DNA from: Puniceicoccales bacterium
GTDB taxonomy: Bacteria; Verrucomicrobiota; Verrucomicrobiia; Opitutales; LL51
Length of the DNA stretch: 5,843 nt
Direction: 5' to 3'
Assembly (NCBI GenBank): GCA_031278845.1
Contig: JAITJQ010000086.1
Span: forward strand, 1-5,843
The notes below the pieces were generated by a model. That model had not been told where the DNA came from, searched no databases, and saw only the letters and a list, made by a program, of their open reading frames with translations. The position numbers and the translations under genes are program-made. Shown here piece by piece: positions 1 to 5,813 of the stretch (position 1 is its first letter; each line of letters opens with the position of its first letter).

Positions 1-58
1 TAAAGGGAACCGCAACCACTAGGGCAACACCGATGAGAATAACGATCTTTTTAACCAT
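1..58 (-). CDS. N-terminus of a secreted or membrane-anchored protein, probably ABC importer solute-binding protein (partial)
   Basis: Only the first 19 codons are in the window; the gene continues past the left edge. The ATG is at 58-56 and translation reads MVKKIVILIGVALVVAVPF: two lysines followed by an uninterrupted hydrophobic stretch, which is a typical signal peptide or N-terminal membrane anchor. No lipobox cysteine is reached. The ATG lies one base after the TAA of the upstream ABC ATPase gene, so the two are almost certainly co-transcribed and probably translationally coupled; there is no strong Shine-Dalgarno, only an AGCGAG stretch inside the ATPase's last codons. By position in the operon a periplasmic substrate-binding protein is the likeliest product, but a permease or another membrane protein is not excluded by so short a fragment. 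Confidence 0.6.
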   Translation of the reverse strand, partial: MVKKIVILIGVALVVAVPF

Positions 59-59
59 T

Positions 60-1130
60 TTACTCGCTTAAAATAATCACATCCTCCGGCAAAGCCCAGG
101 CGTAGATCCCATAGCGTTCAGTTTGAGTCATATGGCAGGGATTGAGTTCCGAAATCTGCAGTTGTACGCCATTTTTTTCAAAGGAATAATGGGCCACTTC
201 TCCGAAATACGTCGAATGCCCGATCATACCCTCCACACAATTTTCCTCCACCGGTAAGCTTTCCAGTTTGATACTCTCCGGTCGAATTAAAACCTTTACA
301 TTTCCCCCCTCCCGAATTTTATCATCCCGCGCATCGACCATCCCACGGAAATTGCCGATCTTTGTCCGCACAAAGGCCTCATCGACTCCCTTCCGAATCA
401 CGACGCCTTCGATAATATTCGTTTCGCCAATAAAATTTGCCACAAAACAGCTATTGGGCCGCTTATAAAGCTCCAATGGGGAACCGATTTGACCAATAGT
501 ACTCCGATCGAGTATGGCAATGCGGTCCGCTATGGACAGCGCTTCCTTCTGATCGTGGGTTACATAGATGGAGGTCAGATGATAATCCTTACAGATGCGA
601 CGAATTTCCGTACGCATTTCGTTGCGCAGTTTGGCGTCGAGATTGGAAAGGGGCTCATCCAGCAGTAAACAACGCGGACGAACTACAAGGGCTCGGGCTA
701 AGGCAACCCGTTGCTGTTGACCACCGGATAATTCATTGGGTTTACGGGACGCATAGGGTAACATTTGAACACTCTCCAAAGCCTCGCCGACGCTTTGGAC
801 AATTTCCGCTTTTTTCATCTTTTTCTGCTGCAAACCAAATGCTACATTCTGTTCGATGGTCATATGGGGCCAAAGGGCATAGCTTTGGAAAACCATACCC
901 GTTTTTCGCTTATGAGGCGGCACTTTGGTCACCTCCTTCTCGCCGAAAAATATTTTTCCAGAATCGACCGGATAGAAACCCGCAATGGTACGCAACAACG
1001 TCGTCTTACCACAACCACTCGGCCCCAATAGGAAAAATAATTCCCCAGCCTCAATGTGTAGGTCGATGTGATTCAAAACGACATTTCCCTGAAACTGTTT
1101 CACCAAGCTGCTAATCGTTATTTCTATCAT
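60..1130 (-). CDS. ABC transporter ATP-binding protein, PotA/FbpC/CysA-type importer ATPase
   Basis: This is the cytoplasmic ATPase of an importer of the spermidine/putrescine, ferric iron, sulfate or sugar group; it hydrolyses ATP to drive solute uptake through a partner permease. Numbered from the chosen ATG (356 residues), it shows Walker A GPSGCGKTT at 36-44, Q-loop Gln82 in VFQSYALWPHMT, signature LSGGQ at 134-138, Walker B LLLDEP at 155-160, D-loop SNLD at 162-165 and the switch His192 in VTHDQ. After about residue 230 comes a regulatory TOBE-type domain with the usual IRPES motif near 282-286. Length is normal for the family. The frame is open to a TTG at 1154, but ATG 1130 fits the family start (MIEITISSLVKQF) better; neither has a clear Shine-Dalgarno. 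The next gene starts one base after the stop. All catalytic motifs are present, so it is probably functional. The substrate cannot be told from this sequence; iron or polyamine are guesses. Confidence 0.93.
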   Translation of the reverse strand: MIEITISSLVKQFQGNVVLNHIDLHIEAGELFFLLGPSGCGKTTLLRTIAGFYPVDSGKIFFGEKEVTKVPPHKRKTGMVFQSYALWPHMTIEQNVAFGLQQKKMKKAEIVQSVGEALESVQMLPYASRKPNELSGGQQQRVALARALVVRPRCLLLDEPLSNLDAKLRNEMRTEIRRICKDYHLTSIYVTHDQKEALSIADRIAILDRSTIGQIGSPLELYKRPNSCFVANFIGETNIIEGVVIRKGVDEAFVRTKIGNFRGMVDARDDKIREGGNVKVLIRPESIKLESLPVEENCVEGMIGHSTYFGEVAHYSFEKNGVQLQISELNPCHMTQTERYGIYAWALPEDVIILSE

Positions 1131-1140
1131 CTGGCTACTT

Positions 1141-1170
1141 AGAATCTGGAACAAAAATTCATTCTGTCAA
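1141..1170 (-). promoter_or_regulatory. Candidate promoter of the ABC importer operon
   Basis: On the minus strand a perfect TTGACA lies at 1170-1165. An 18-base spacer leads to GATTCT at 1146-1141, which matches the -10 consensus at only three of six positions. Transcription would start within a few bases of the ATG at 1130, giving almost no leader. The -35 box is convincing and the -10 box is weak, so this is a tentative call. Confidence 0.25.
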
Positions 1171-1213
1171 AAATTATTTCAAGCGAGAGGAATTCTTCCC
1201 CTTGCAACTCCCG

Positions 1214-1234
1214 CCAGGGGATACCATCCCCTGG
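1214..1234. repeat. Perfect 9-bp inverted repeat with 3-base loop
   Basis: CCAGGGGAT and ATCCCCTGG flank a loop ACC. No T-run follows directly on either strand, so it is not a classical intrinsic terminator. The ATCCCCTGG arm recurs at 4106-4114 in the island upstream of malQ. Confidence 0.85.
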
Positions 1235-1243
1235 ACCCGGATT

Positions 1244-1284
1244 TGCGGATTGATCCAGGAGCAATGCTCCTGGATCAATCCGCA
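1244..1284. repeat. 41-base near-perfect palindrome (20-bp arms around one central base)
   Basis: The left arm at 1244-1263 begins TGCGGATTGATCC and is the exact reverse complement of the right arm at 1265-1284, with a single central A at 1264. A folded RNA or cruciform would need about four loop bases, leaving a stem of roughly 18 bp. The half-site CCTGGATCAATCCGCA (1269-1284) recurs exactly at 5728-5743. No long T-run follows on either strand. Confidence 0.9.
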
Positions 1285-1296
1285 GGGGCCAAAGAA

Positions 1297-1329
1297 CCCG
1301 TCCCCTCGTCGCTTCGCAACGAGGACGGG
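1297..1329. repeat. Imperfect GC-rich hairpin
   Basis: CCCGTCC plus TCGT on the left pairs with ACGAGGACGGG on the right, leaving two extra C on the left arm as a bulge. The loop region CGCTTCGCA can pair further in part. On the minus strand it is followed by TTCTTT and then the CTGCGGAT module, the same arrangement as in the other islands but with a much shorter T tract. Confidence 0.65.
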
Positions 1330-1472
1330 CCAACTAAAGAAAAGTAGCCGACTCCATACACACTGCACACAGACTCGGCCAACAATTAAAAATTTCTGCA
1401 TTTTTCCACTGACATAAATTATAGATTTTTAAAATATCAGGTATGCCGACGAGTCAAACGGCAAGGCGGCTA
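1330..1472. other. AT-rich intergenic stretch upstream of the pseudopilin remnant
   Basis: No gene is supported here. The last 70 bases are AT-rich and could hold the pseudopilin promoter: a CTGACA at about 1409-1414 with TATAGA close downstream, but the spacing is wrong for a standard pair. A reading frame in phase with the pilin leader is open from 1433 but contains no ATG, GTG or TTG. Confidence 0.4.
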
Positions 1473-2298
1473 ATGTCAAGCTAAAAAATAAAAAATCTTT
1501 CACTCTACTCGAAGTCGTCTTCACAATCACAATCATCGGTATCCTATTAGCTATCTGCCTCCCCGTAATGAGCGCCATCAAACTCAGCGCCCAGAAATTA
1601 AAGGATCAATCAAATCCCAAAAAATTGCTAATGCTCCCAAAACCCTTTACATAGAATACGGTTTAGAAGTGCCATATGACTCCAAGACTGTTTCAGGGGA
1701 AGATCCGTGTCTGGCCATGGTTACATGCTATGCCGGTAGTTCCGCTATCGGTTGGTATAGCGACCTTAAAAAATTTCCCGCGTTGATAACCGATCCCCAT
1801 GTTTATATTTCCTCGGCCGATCGCTACGCTTCTCCCATTGTCGGAGAGTCCGTTATTGGTGATTTTCCTAACGGGTCCCATGGTACGGCCTTTAAGGCAG
1901 TTAACAATTTTATGACGAACGGAAATAACGTCCTATTTAGTTATTGCCTTATCACTAGATTTGAGAGCAATGTCTCTCTGGAAACAACACCCGTTGCCTT
2001 TACCCGTAGCCTTAAAGAAAATGGTCTTTGGGGTGAAAAAGCTGGACTTTATGATTCCAAAGGGGGATTTGTTGCCTTCGGTGACGGTCATGTAACCTGG
2101 TTCGATGGCGATAAACCGGCAAAATTTTTGAAGTGGACCGGGGATGGTTATACAAATAATATTCAGGACGCATTACCTAGGTTTGGAGTAGCAGGGCATC
2201 CCGGCGATGGAGCTTACATCGGCTGTGGATCTTTTCTCTCTGGATTAGAGAGTGAGCGGGATGGTTCGAGGATTTTGATTAATGAAAACTATACCTGA
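1473..2298 (+). pseudogene. Pseudopilin (type II secretion / prepilin-type N-terminal methylation domain protein), broken by two apparent frameshifts
   Basis: The parts belong to one pilin-like gene. The prepilin leader lies at about 1490-1561: basic KNKK, then S before the cleavage site, FTLLEV with the conserved fifth-position Glu, and a hydrophobic helix TITIIGILLAICLPV. This frame has no usual start codon. The nearest ATGs (1443 and 1473, the latter preceded by AAGGCGG) are in another frame that stops at 1482-1484; adding one base near 1481 would join ATG 1473 to the leader as MSS-LKNKKSFTLLEV. The leader frame then stops at TAG 1652-1654, but adding one A to the A6 run at 1619-1624 would continue it as KDQSNPKK-IANAPKTLYIEYGLEV into the long distal frame. 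With both lesions mended the protein would be about 275 residues, a usual size for such pseudopilins. Pseudogene is the simplest reading; sequencing error in the homopolymer or recoding are alternatives. Confidence 0.75.
1669..2298 (+). CDS. Intact distal frame of the pseudopilin (C-terminal globular part)
   Basis: This is a 209-codon frame from a GTG at 1669 to TGA at 2296-2298. It lacks the prepilin leader, so on its own it would be a soluble fragment; the GTG is probably internal to the ancestral gene, because the same frame is open and pilin-like further upstream (IANAPKTLYIEYGLE). The distal part has KGGFVAFGDGHVTWFDG at about 132-147 (numbered from the GTG), close to the GHVxxxDG-type motif near the end of Verrucomicrobiota and Planctomycetota pseudopilins, followed by FLKWTGDGYTNNIQDALP. 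The frame has no internal stop over 630 bases, so decay is either recent or the part is still expressed. Specific function is unknown: such proteins are minor or major pseudopilins, or surface proteins using the same export machinery. Confidence 0.55.
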   Translation: MPYDSKTVSGEDPCLAMVTCYAGSSAIGWYSDLKKFPALITDPHVYISSADRYASPIVGESVIGDFPNGSHGTAFKAVNNFMTNGNNVLFSYCLITRFESNVSLETTPVAFTRSLKENGLWGEKAGLYDSKGGFVAFGDGHVTWFDGDKPAKFLKWTGDGYTNNIQDALPRFGVAGHPGDGAYIGCGSFLSGLESERDGSRILINENYT

Positions 2299-2328
2299 TT
2301 TTATTCGAGGTAAATCTTTAAAAACATA

Positions 2329-3846
2329 TCAAAATAACTTCCTGTCTAGGGATCGATAGTGAATCGCCTCCAATAAATGTCCCTCCGAAATGTTTTCCGC
2401 TCCCTCTAAATCCGCAATCGTCCGCGCCACTTTCAATATGCGGTCGTGAGCCCGTGCCGATAAGCCTAGCGTATCTATCGCCGATGTTAAAAGCAATTCA
2501 CAGGCTTCACTCAAAAAGCAGTACTCCCGCAAATCCCCTTGACTCATCTTCGCATTCGTAAAATTATTGGCCCGCTTTCGCCGCTTTTGAATCTCCCGCG
2601 CTCTAATTACTCGCTCCCGTATCGCCGCAGAACTCTCTGCCGACTGCCGATAACGCAGTTCCGATGTATCAATTGGGCGTACATCGACGTGAAGATCGAT
2701 GCGATCCAATAGCGGCCCACTGATCCTCGAACGGTAGCGCTGAATTTGTCCCGGTGAACAAAGACACTCCCGTTTCGAATCCCCTAAAAATCCACAAGGA
2801 CACGGATTCATCGCCGCTATCAACATGAAAGAACAGGGAAATTGTACCTTCGCTGCATTGCGCGATATGGCAATAAACCCGTCCTCCAAAGGTTGACGCA
2901 ATACCTCTAACGTCGATCGCCGAAATTCCGGTAGCTCATCCAAAAATAATACACCGTTGTGCGCCAAAGAAATTTCCCCAGGTATCGGATATCTCCCTCC
3001 TCCCAGTAACCCAACGTCACTAATCGTGTGATGCGGCGCCCGAAATGGTCGCCTAACTTCCCCAATTGAATTCACCCTCTGACACGAAGAATATATGGAT
3101 AAAATCTCTAAAAATTCCCCCAACGTCGGCGTCGGCATAATCGTCGGTATGCGCTTCGCAACCATCGATTTTCCAGATCCCGGTGTCCCAACCATCAGTA
3201 AATTATGCCCACCCGCTACGGCAACTTCTACCGCTCTCCGTAACGCTTTTTGCCCCTTCACCTCAGAAAAATCAACGTCAAAATAACGCTCCATCATCTC
3301 CACCGTAAATCGCATATCCATCTTTGGTAATGCTACCTCCTGAGACAAAAATTGAACCACCTCCTCTAACGAGTTCGCCGCAAAAATCTCAATATCATGA
3401 ACAAAGGCTGCCGTCTCCGCAGAAACCTTCGGCAAAATTAACTTTTTATGATACTTCCTTGCCTGCATGGCTAAAGCAACACACCCCGCAATGGGTAGCA
3501 ATTCTCCAGATAAGTTTAATTCCCCAGCAATAATAAAATCATCTAAATCAGGTAAATTCGCTTGCCCCATACTCTTAATTACCCCTAATGCTATCGGTAA
3601 ATCGTAAATCGGTCCCTCTTTCCGTAAATTCCCCGGCGATAAATTGACAACAGTACGCGTCTTTGGCATCAAAAATCCATTGTTCATCAACGCAGAACCT
3701 ACGCGATCCTGCGATTCCCTAACAGCCGCATCAGGTAGCCCAACGGTGATAAATCGGGGTTCCCCAGGCAATCCCGTATTAACTTCAACTAAAATGGGTA
3801 TACTTTCAATGCCAACAACCGCTCCAGAATGAACCTTCGATAACAT
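2329..3846 (-). CDS. comM: YifB/ComM family Mg-chelatase-like AAA+ ATPase
   Basis: This is a complete 505-residue protein of the YifB/ComM family. Studied members such as Vibrio and Acinetobacter ComM are hexameric helicases that promote branch migration when incoming DNA integrates during natural transformation. Residues 1-170 are the Lon-protease-like ChlI domain (MLSKVHSGAVVGIES, VGLPDAAVRESQDRV, NLSPGNLRKEGPIYDLPIALG). The AAA+ core follows, with Walker A GTPGSGKS at 220-227, RPFRAPHHT at 266-274, Walker B VLFLDELPE at 299-307 and NPCPCG at 347-352. Cys349, Cys351, Cys361 and Cys363 make a paired CxC arrangement that may bind metal. SGPLLDRIDLHV at 376-387 and the C-terminal GLSARAHDRILKVARTIADL at 461-480 are family hallmarks. 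ATG 3846 gives the standard N-terminus, with GGCGG about ten bases upstream. It is divergent from malQ and convergent with the pseudopilin. The gene appears intact. ComM-like genes are widespread and do not prove competence. Confidence 0.97.
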   Translation of the reverse strand: MLSKVHSGAVVGIESIPILVEVNTGLPGEPRFITVGLPDAAVRESQDRVGSALMNNGFLMPKTRTVVNLSPGNLRKEGPIYDLPIALGVIKSMGQANLPDLDDFIIAGELNLSGELLPIAGCVALAMQARKYHKKLILPKVSAETAAFVHDIEIFAANSLEEVVQFLSQEVALPKMDMRFTVEMMERYFDVDFSEVKGQKALRRAVEVAVAGGHNLLMVGTPGSGKSMVAKRIPTIMPTPTLGEFLEILSIYSSCQRVNSIGEVRRPFRAPHHTISDVGLLGGGRYPIPGEISLAHNGVLFLDELPEFRRSTLEVLRQPLEDGFIAISRNAAKVQFPCSFMLIAAMNPCPCGFLGDSKRECLCSPGQIQRYRSRISGPLLDRIDLHVDVRPIDTSELRYRQSAESSAAIRERVIRAREIQKRRKRANNFTNAKMSQGDLREYCFLSEACELLLTSAIDTLGLSARAHDRILKVARTIADLEGAENISEGHLLEAIHYRSLDRKLF

Positions 3847-3875
3847 GTATCCATACCGCCAATATGTTTAAAAAA

Positions 3876-3881
3876 TGTCAA
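3876..3881 (-). promoter_or_regulatory. Perfect -35 hexamer upstream of comM
   Basis: On the minus strand TTGACA occupies 3881-3876, 30 bases before the comM ATG, in an AT-rich stretch. No good -10 box is found at 16-18 bases; TATGGA is at a 20-base spacing. It is a candidate only. Confidence 0.25.
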
Positions 3882-3961
3882 GAAAAAAATATTAAAATAA
3901 TCCCAAGGGTTTCGCCCTCTGGACTCCCCAAAGGAGGTTGCTGTGGGGCTCCGATTATCCA

Positions 3962-3982
3962 GGGGGGCTCCGCCCCCCCCCC
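3962..3982. repeat. G6/C10 hairpin with a ten-C homopolymer
   Basis: Six G at 3962-3967 can pair with C at 3973-3978 around a CTCCG loop; the C run continues uninterrupted to 3982. Such a mononucleotide tract is prone to slippage in replication and to sequencing error. It lies in the comM upstream region, about 116 bases before the comM start. Confidence 0.75.
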
Positions 3983-3984
3983 GC

Positions 3985-4003
3985 AAGGAGTCAGTGACTC
4001 CTT
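3985..4003. repeat. Perfect 9-bp inverted repeat
   Basis: AAGGAGTCA and TGACTCCTT flank a single G at 3994. The right arm begins the module that is shared with the island at the right window edge (GACTCCTT at 3996-4003 on plus; GACTCCTT at 5832-5825 on minus). Confidence 0.85.
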
Positions 4004-4116
4004 AACCTCCTTCGGCGGCCGAGCCCGGCGCGTTCCGCGCCGGGCGCGGCCGCAAGGGTCAAGAATAGACTTTTGTTTTTTCTCTTTTTTTAATCCTGCG
4101 GATGGATCCCCTGGCG
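3996..4116 (+). repeat. Composite palindromic repeat, copy A
   Basis: On the plus strand the modules run GACTCCTTAACC (3996-4007), a GC hairpin (4015-4053), AAGGGTCAAGA (4054-4064), a T-rich tract (4071-4091), CTGCGGATGGATCC (4096-4109) and CCTGGCG (4110-4116). The minus strand at 5832-5706 carries the same series in the same order and at similar spacing. Sequence between modules is less conserved. No transposase and no target-site duplication are evident. Confidence 0.75.
4015..4091 (+). terminator. Terminator-like GC stem and T-rich tract (copy A)
   Basis: GCCCGGCGCG (4023-4032) and CGCGCCGGGC (4036-4045) form a perfect 10-bp stem with loop TTC. It is extended, past a two-by-two mismatch, by GCGGCC (4015-4020) with GGCCGC (4048-4053). 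A T-rich tract begins 18 bases later (4071-4091), which is further away than in a textbook intrinsic terminator. No plus-strand gene ends just upstream. It may block stray transcription entering malQ, or simply be part of the repeat. Confidence 0.45.
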
Positions 4117-4163
4117 ATGGGTACAAGGGAGAAAGATTTCCCCCTAAAGAATCACAAAAAAAT

Positions 4164-4191
4164 TTGCAATATGTTTCAATTTTAATATACC
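4164..4191 (+). promoter_or_regulatory. Candidate malQ promoter
   Basis: TTGCAA at 4164-4169 and TATACC at 4186-4191 are 16 bases apart, each matching the consensus at four positions. The predicted transcription start would be near 4198, that is at the first malQ ATG. That would favour either leaderless translation or the internal ATG at 4228. The call is tentative. Confidence 0.3.
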
Positions 4192-4197
4192 TATTAC

Positions 4198-5682
4198 ATG
4201 ATTTGCAGTGAAAATTCAAAATGGACAATGGAACGGTCAGTGGGTGTAATGATGCATATTTCCTGCTTACCGAGTCGACAGGGCATCGGATGCTTTAATA
4301 CAATGGCCCTTCGGTTTGTTGATCTTTTAACAAGCTCTAGCATACGTTATTGGCAGATTTGTCCATTAAATCCGACCGGCTATGGTGATTCACCTTATCA
4401 GGGAACCTCTGCCCTTGCGATTAATCCCTATTTTCTCGATCTCGAAGCACTTGGCGTCGATGATATTCCATCCGGTCTGTCTGGAGAGTCTGACCGCGTC
4501 TCCTTCGGAAAGCTTTATGAATATTTTAATAACTTATTGGAAAACTTTGGACCCATGTTGATCGAGAAATTCGAGAAAGATATAAAGTTTTTAGCATTCC
4601 AACAAACCCATTCCCACTGGCTAAAACCCTATGCGCTTTTTGCCGCCTTTAAATCTTTTTTCGATGGAAAAGCCTGGTTCGAATGGCCAAAGGAATATAA
4701 ATTTTATAAAAAAATCGATGATCAAAAATTGCCGGATAATGTCCTCCAATATTGCAAATATCATGAAGTCTTGCAATATGTTTTACATATCCAGTGGCAA
4801 AAAATTAAACATTACGCCAATCAACACCACGTCAAAATTATCGGCGATATTCCGATTTATCCCGGTTTAGATAGCGCAGATGTTTGGAGCGAACCGGAAA
4901 TTTTTCAGCTCGATAAACAATTAAACCCTAAAAAACTCGCCGGCGTTCCACCTGACTATTTTTCTCCCAATGGTCAACTTTGGGGTAATCCGGTCTACAA
5001 TTGGAAATTTTTACAACAAAATCAATACACCTGGTGGCAGCAACGTATCCGACGCAACGGAGAACTGTTCGACGTCCTGCGCCTCGATCATTTCCGCAGC
5101 TTCGATCGCTTCTGGACCGTTCCCGCAAATGCTGAGAATGCCGTCAATGGAAAATGGGAATCCGGCCCAGGAAAAAAATTATTCGAATTTTTTAAAGAAT
5201 ATCAATTCATTGCCGAAGACTTGGGCGATATCGACGATAACGCCCGCCAATTACAACAAAATCTGAATTTCCCAGGTATGAAAGTTTTGCAGTTTGCCTT
5301 TTCCGGAGACCCTAAAAATATCTACCTCCCCCATAATCACAATAAAAATGCCGTTCTATACCTGGGGACTCACGATAATGACACGTTGCGCGGTTGGTAT
5401 GCCGGACTCGACGAAAGGACCAAAGACCAAATTCGCCGCTACTTCGGTATCGATGACAACGGAATTGCCTGGAAATTTTTAACGGAAATTTACCGTTCAC
5501 CCTGCTTTTTAAGTGTTATTTGTATCCCAGACCTGCTCGCATTAGGTTCCGAAGCGCGCTTCAATACACCCAGTACTCAGGACAATAATTGGCAATGGCG
5601 TCTGACAGAAACCCAGTTTTCTGAATTGGAAACAATGGCCCTAAAATTGAAAGCATATGGGGTGCAGTACGATCGTGCCTAA
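4198..5682 (+). CDS. malQ: 4-alpha-glucanotransferase (amylomaltase, GH77)
   Basis: This complete 494-residue cytoplasmic enzyme transfers alpha-1,4-glucan segments between maltodextrins, releasing glucose, in maltose/maltodextrin and glycogen metabolism. GH77 motifs appear in order: GVMMHISCLPS near 16-26, PLNPTGYGDSPYQGTSALAINP at about 56-77, IIGDIPIYPGLDSADVW at 214-230, GVPPDYFSPNGQLWGNPVYNW at 249-269, RLDHFRSF at 295-302, FIAEDLG at 337-343, GTHDNDTLRGWY at 390-401 and LGSEARFNTP at 449-458. By comparison with Thermus amylomaltase the nucleophile is Asp297, the acid/base Glu340 and the transition-state stabiliser Asp393; all are present. Length is normal for the compact form of the family, without the N-terminal extension of E. 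coli MalQ. The start is uncertain: ATG 4198 is the longest, ATG 4228 (MERSVGVMMH) sits closer to the conserved domain, and neither has a clear Shine-Dalgarno. It is divergent from comM with no other glucan gene in view, so it may be a single-gene transcript. Confidence 0.97.
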   Translation: MICSENSKWTMERSVGVMMHISCLPSRQGIGCFNTMALRFVDLLTSSSIRYWQICPLNPTGYGDSPYQGTSALAINPYFLDLEALGVDDIPSGLSGESDRVSFGKLYEYFNNLLENFGPMLIEKFEKDIKFLAFQQTHSHWLKPYALFAAFKSFFDGKAWFEWPKEYKFYKKIDDQKLPDNVLQYCKYHEVLQYVLHIQWQKIKHYANQHHVKIIGDIPIYPGLDSADVWSEPEIFQLDKQLNPKKLAGVPPDYFSPNGQLWGNPVYNWKFLQQNQYTWWQQRIRRNGELFDVLRLDHFRSFDRFWTVPANAENAVNGKWESGPGKKLFEFFKEYQFIAEDLGDIDDNARQLQQNLNFPGMKVLQFAFSGDPKNIYLPHNHNKNAVLYLGTHDNDTLRGWYAGLDERTKDQIRRYFGIDDNGIAWKFLTEIYRSPCFLSVICIPDLLALGSEARFNTPSTQDNNWQWRLTETQFSELETMALKLKAYGVQYDRA

Positions 5683-5708
5683 AGGCTACGCGCCCTTAGA
5701 ATCTCCGC

Positions 5709-5727
5709 CAGGAGGCATCGCCTCCTG
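5709..5727. repeat. Perfect 8-bp hairpin downstream of malQ
   Basis: CAGGAGGC and GCCTCCTG flank a loop ATC, 26 bases after the malQ stop codon. No T-run follows on the plus strand, so it is not a standard intrinsic terminator, though it could stabilise the malQ mRNA end. It resembles the hairpin at 1214-1234 in position within the island and in the neighbouring CGCCAGG. Confidence 0.8.
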
Positions 5728-5749
5728 CCTGGATCAATCCGCAGAATTC

Positions 5750-5813
5750 AAAAAAAAGAAAAAATCTTAACCTTGCGGCCGCGCCCGGCGCCGACTGCGC
5801 CGGGCGCGGCCGC
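5750..5813 (-). terminator. Terminator-like 17-bp GC stem with T tract on the minus strand (copy B)
   Basis: Arms at 5775-5791 (starting GCGGCCGCGCCCGG) and 5797-5813 are perfect reverse complements of 17 bp around loop CGACT. Read on the minus strand, ten bases later come T6, C and T8 (5764-5750). This could end transcription entering from the right and so protect malQ from antisense reading. Read on the plus strand nothing T-rich follows, so it is unlikely to terminate malQ by the intrinsic route. Confidence 0.5.

Larger units (their letters stand above)
1212..1329 (-). repeat. GC-rich palindromic island C (related to the islands at 3996-4116 and 5706-5832)
   Basis: This island sits between the ABC operon and the pseudopilin remnant. 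Read on the minus strand it contains a GC-rich hairpin (1329-1297), a short pyrimidine tract, CTGCGGATTGATCC (1285-1272), the second half of a long palindrome, and a last hairpin ending in CCTGGCG (1218-1212). The CTGCGGAT and CCTGGCG modules occur in the same order in the other two islands. The GC hairpin here differs in sequence from theirs. I see no coding potential; the short open frames crossing it are by-products of the palindromes. Confidence 0.7.
3847..4197. other. Divergent comM/malQ intergenic region
   Basis: There are 351 bases without a supportable gene. Next to each coding region the DNA is AT-rich and may hold promoters. Between them (about 3901-4053) it is very GC-rich and made of successive short hairpins: CTCC/GGAG at 3924-3936, G6/C6 at 3962-3978, AAGGAGTCA/TGACTCCTT at 3985-4003, and the long GC stem at 4015-4053, followed by a T-rich tract at 4071-4091. 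Open frames of about 115 codons cross this region on both strands, but they are low-complexity products of the hairpins and resemble no protein. Confidence 0.7.

Noticed and set aside
1212..1329. CRISPR array or integron attC site
   Set aside because: The repeated units are not regularly spaced direct repeats with unique spacers, and there is no integrase or attC core site pattern next to them.
1139..1417. Three short open frames over island C
   Set aside because: They are produced by the palindromes and contain mirrored peptides such as LIQEHCSWINPQ and LIQEQCSWINPQ on opposite strands. No coding signal.
3901..4116. Riboswitch or T-box leader of malQ
   Set aside because: The hairpins look like a dispersed repeat also present downstream of malQ, and the candidate malQ promoter lies after them, so they would not be in the malQ leader.
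3864..4228. Open frames of about 115 codons on both strands across the comM/malQ intergenic region
   Set aside because: They run through GC hairpins and homopolymers, encode low-complexity Pro/Arg/Gly-rich sequence, and are near mirror images of each other because of the palindromes. No start signal or family resemblance.
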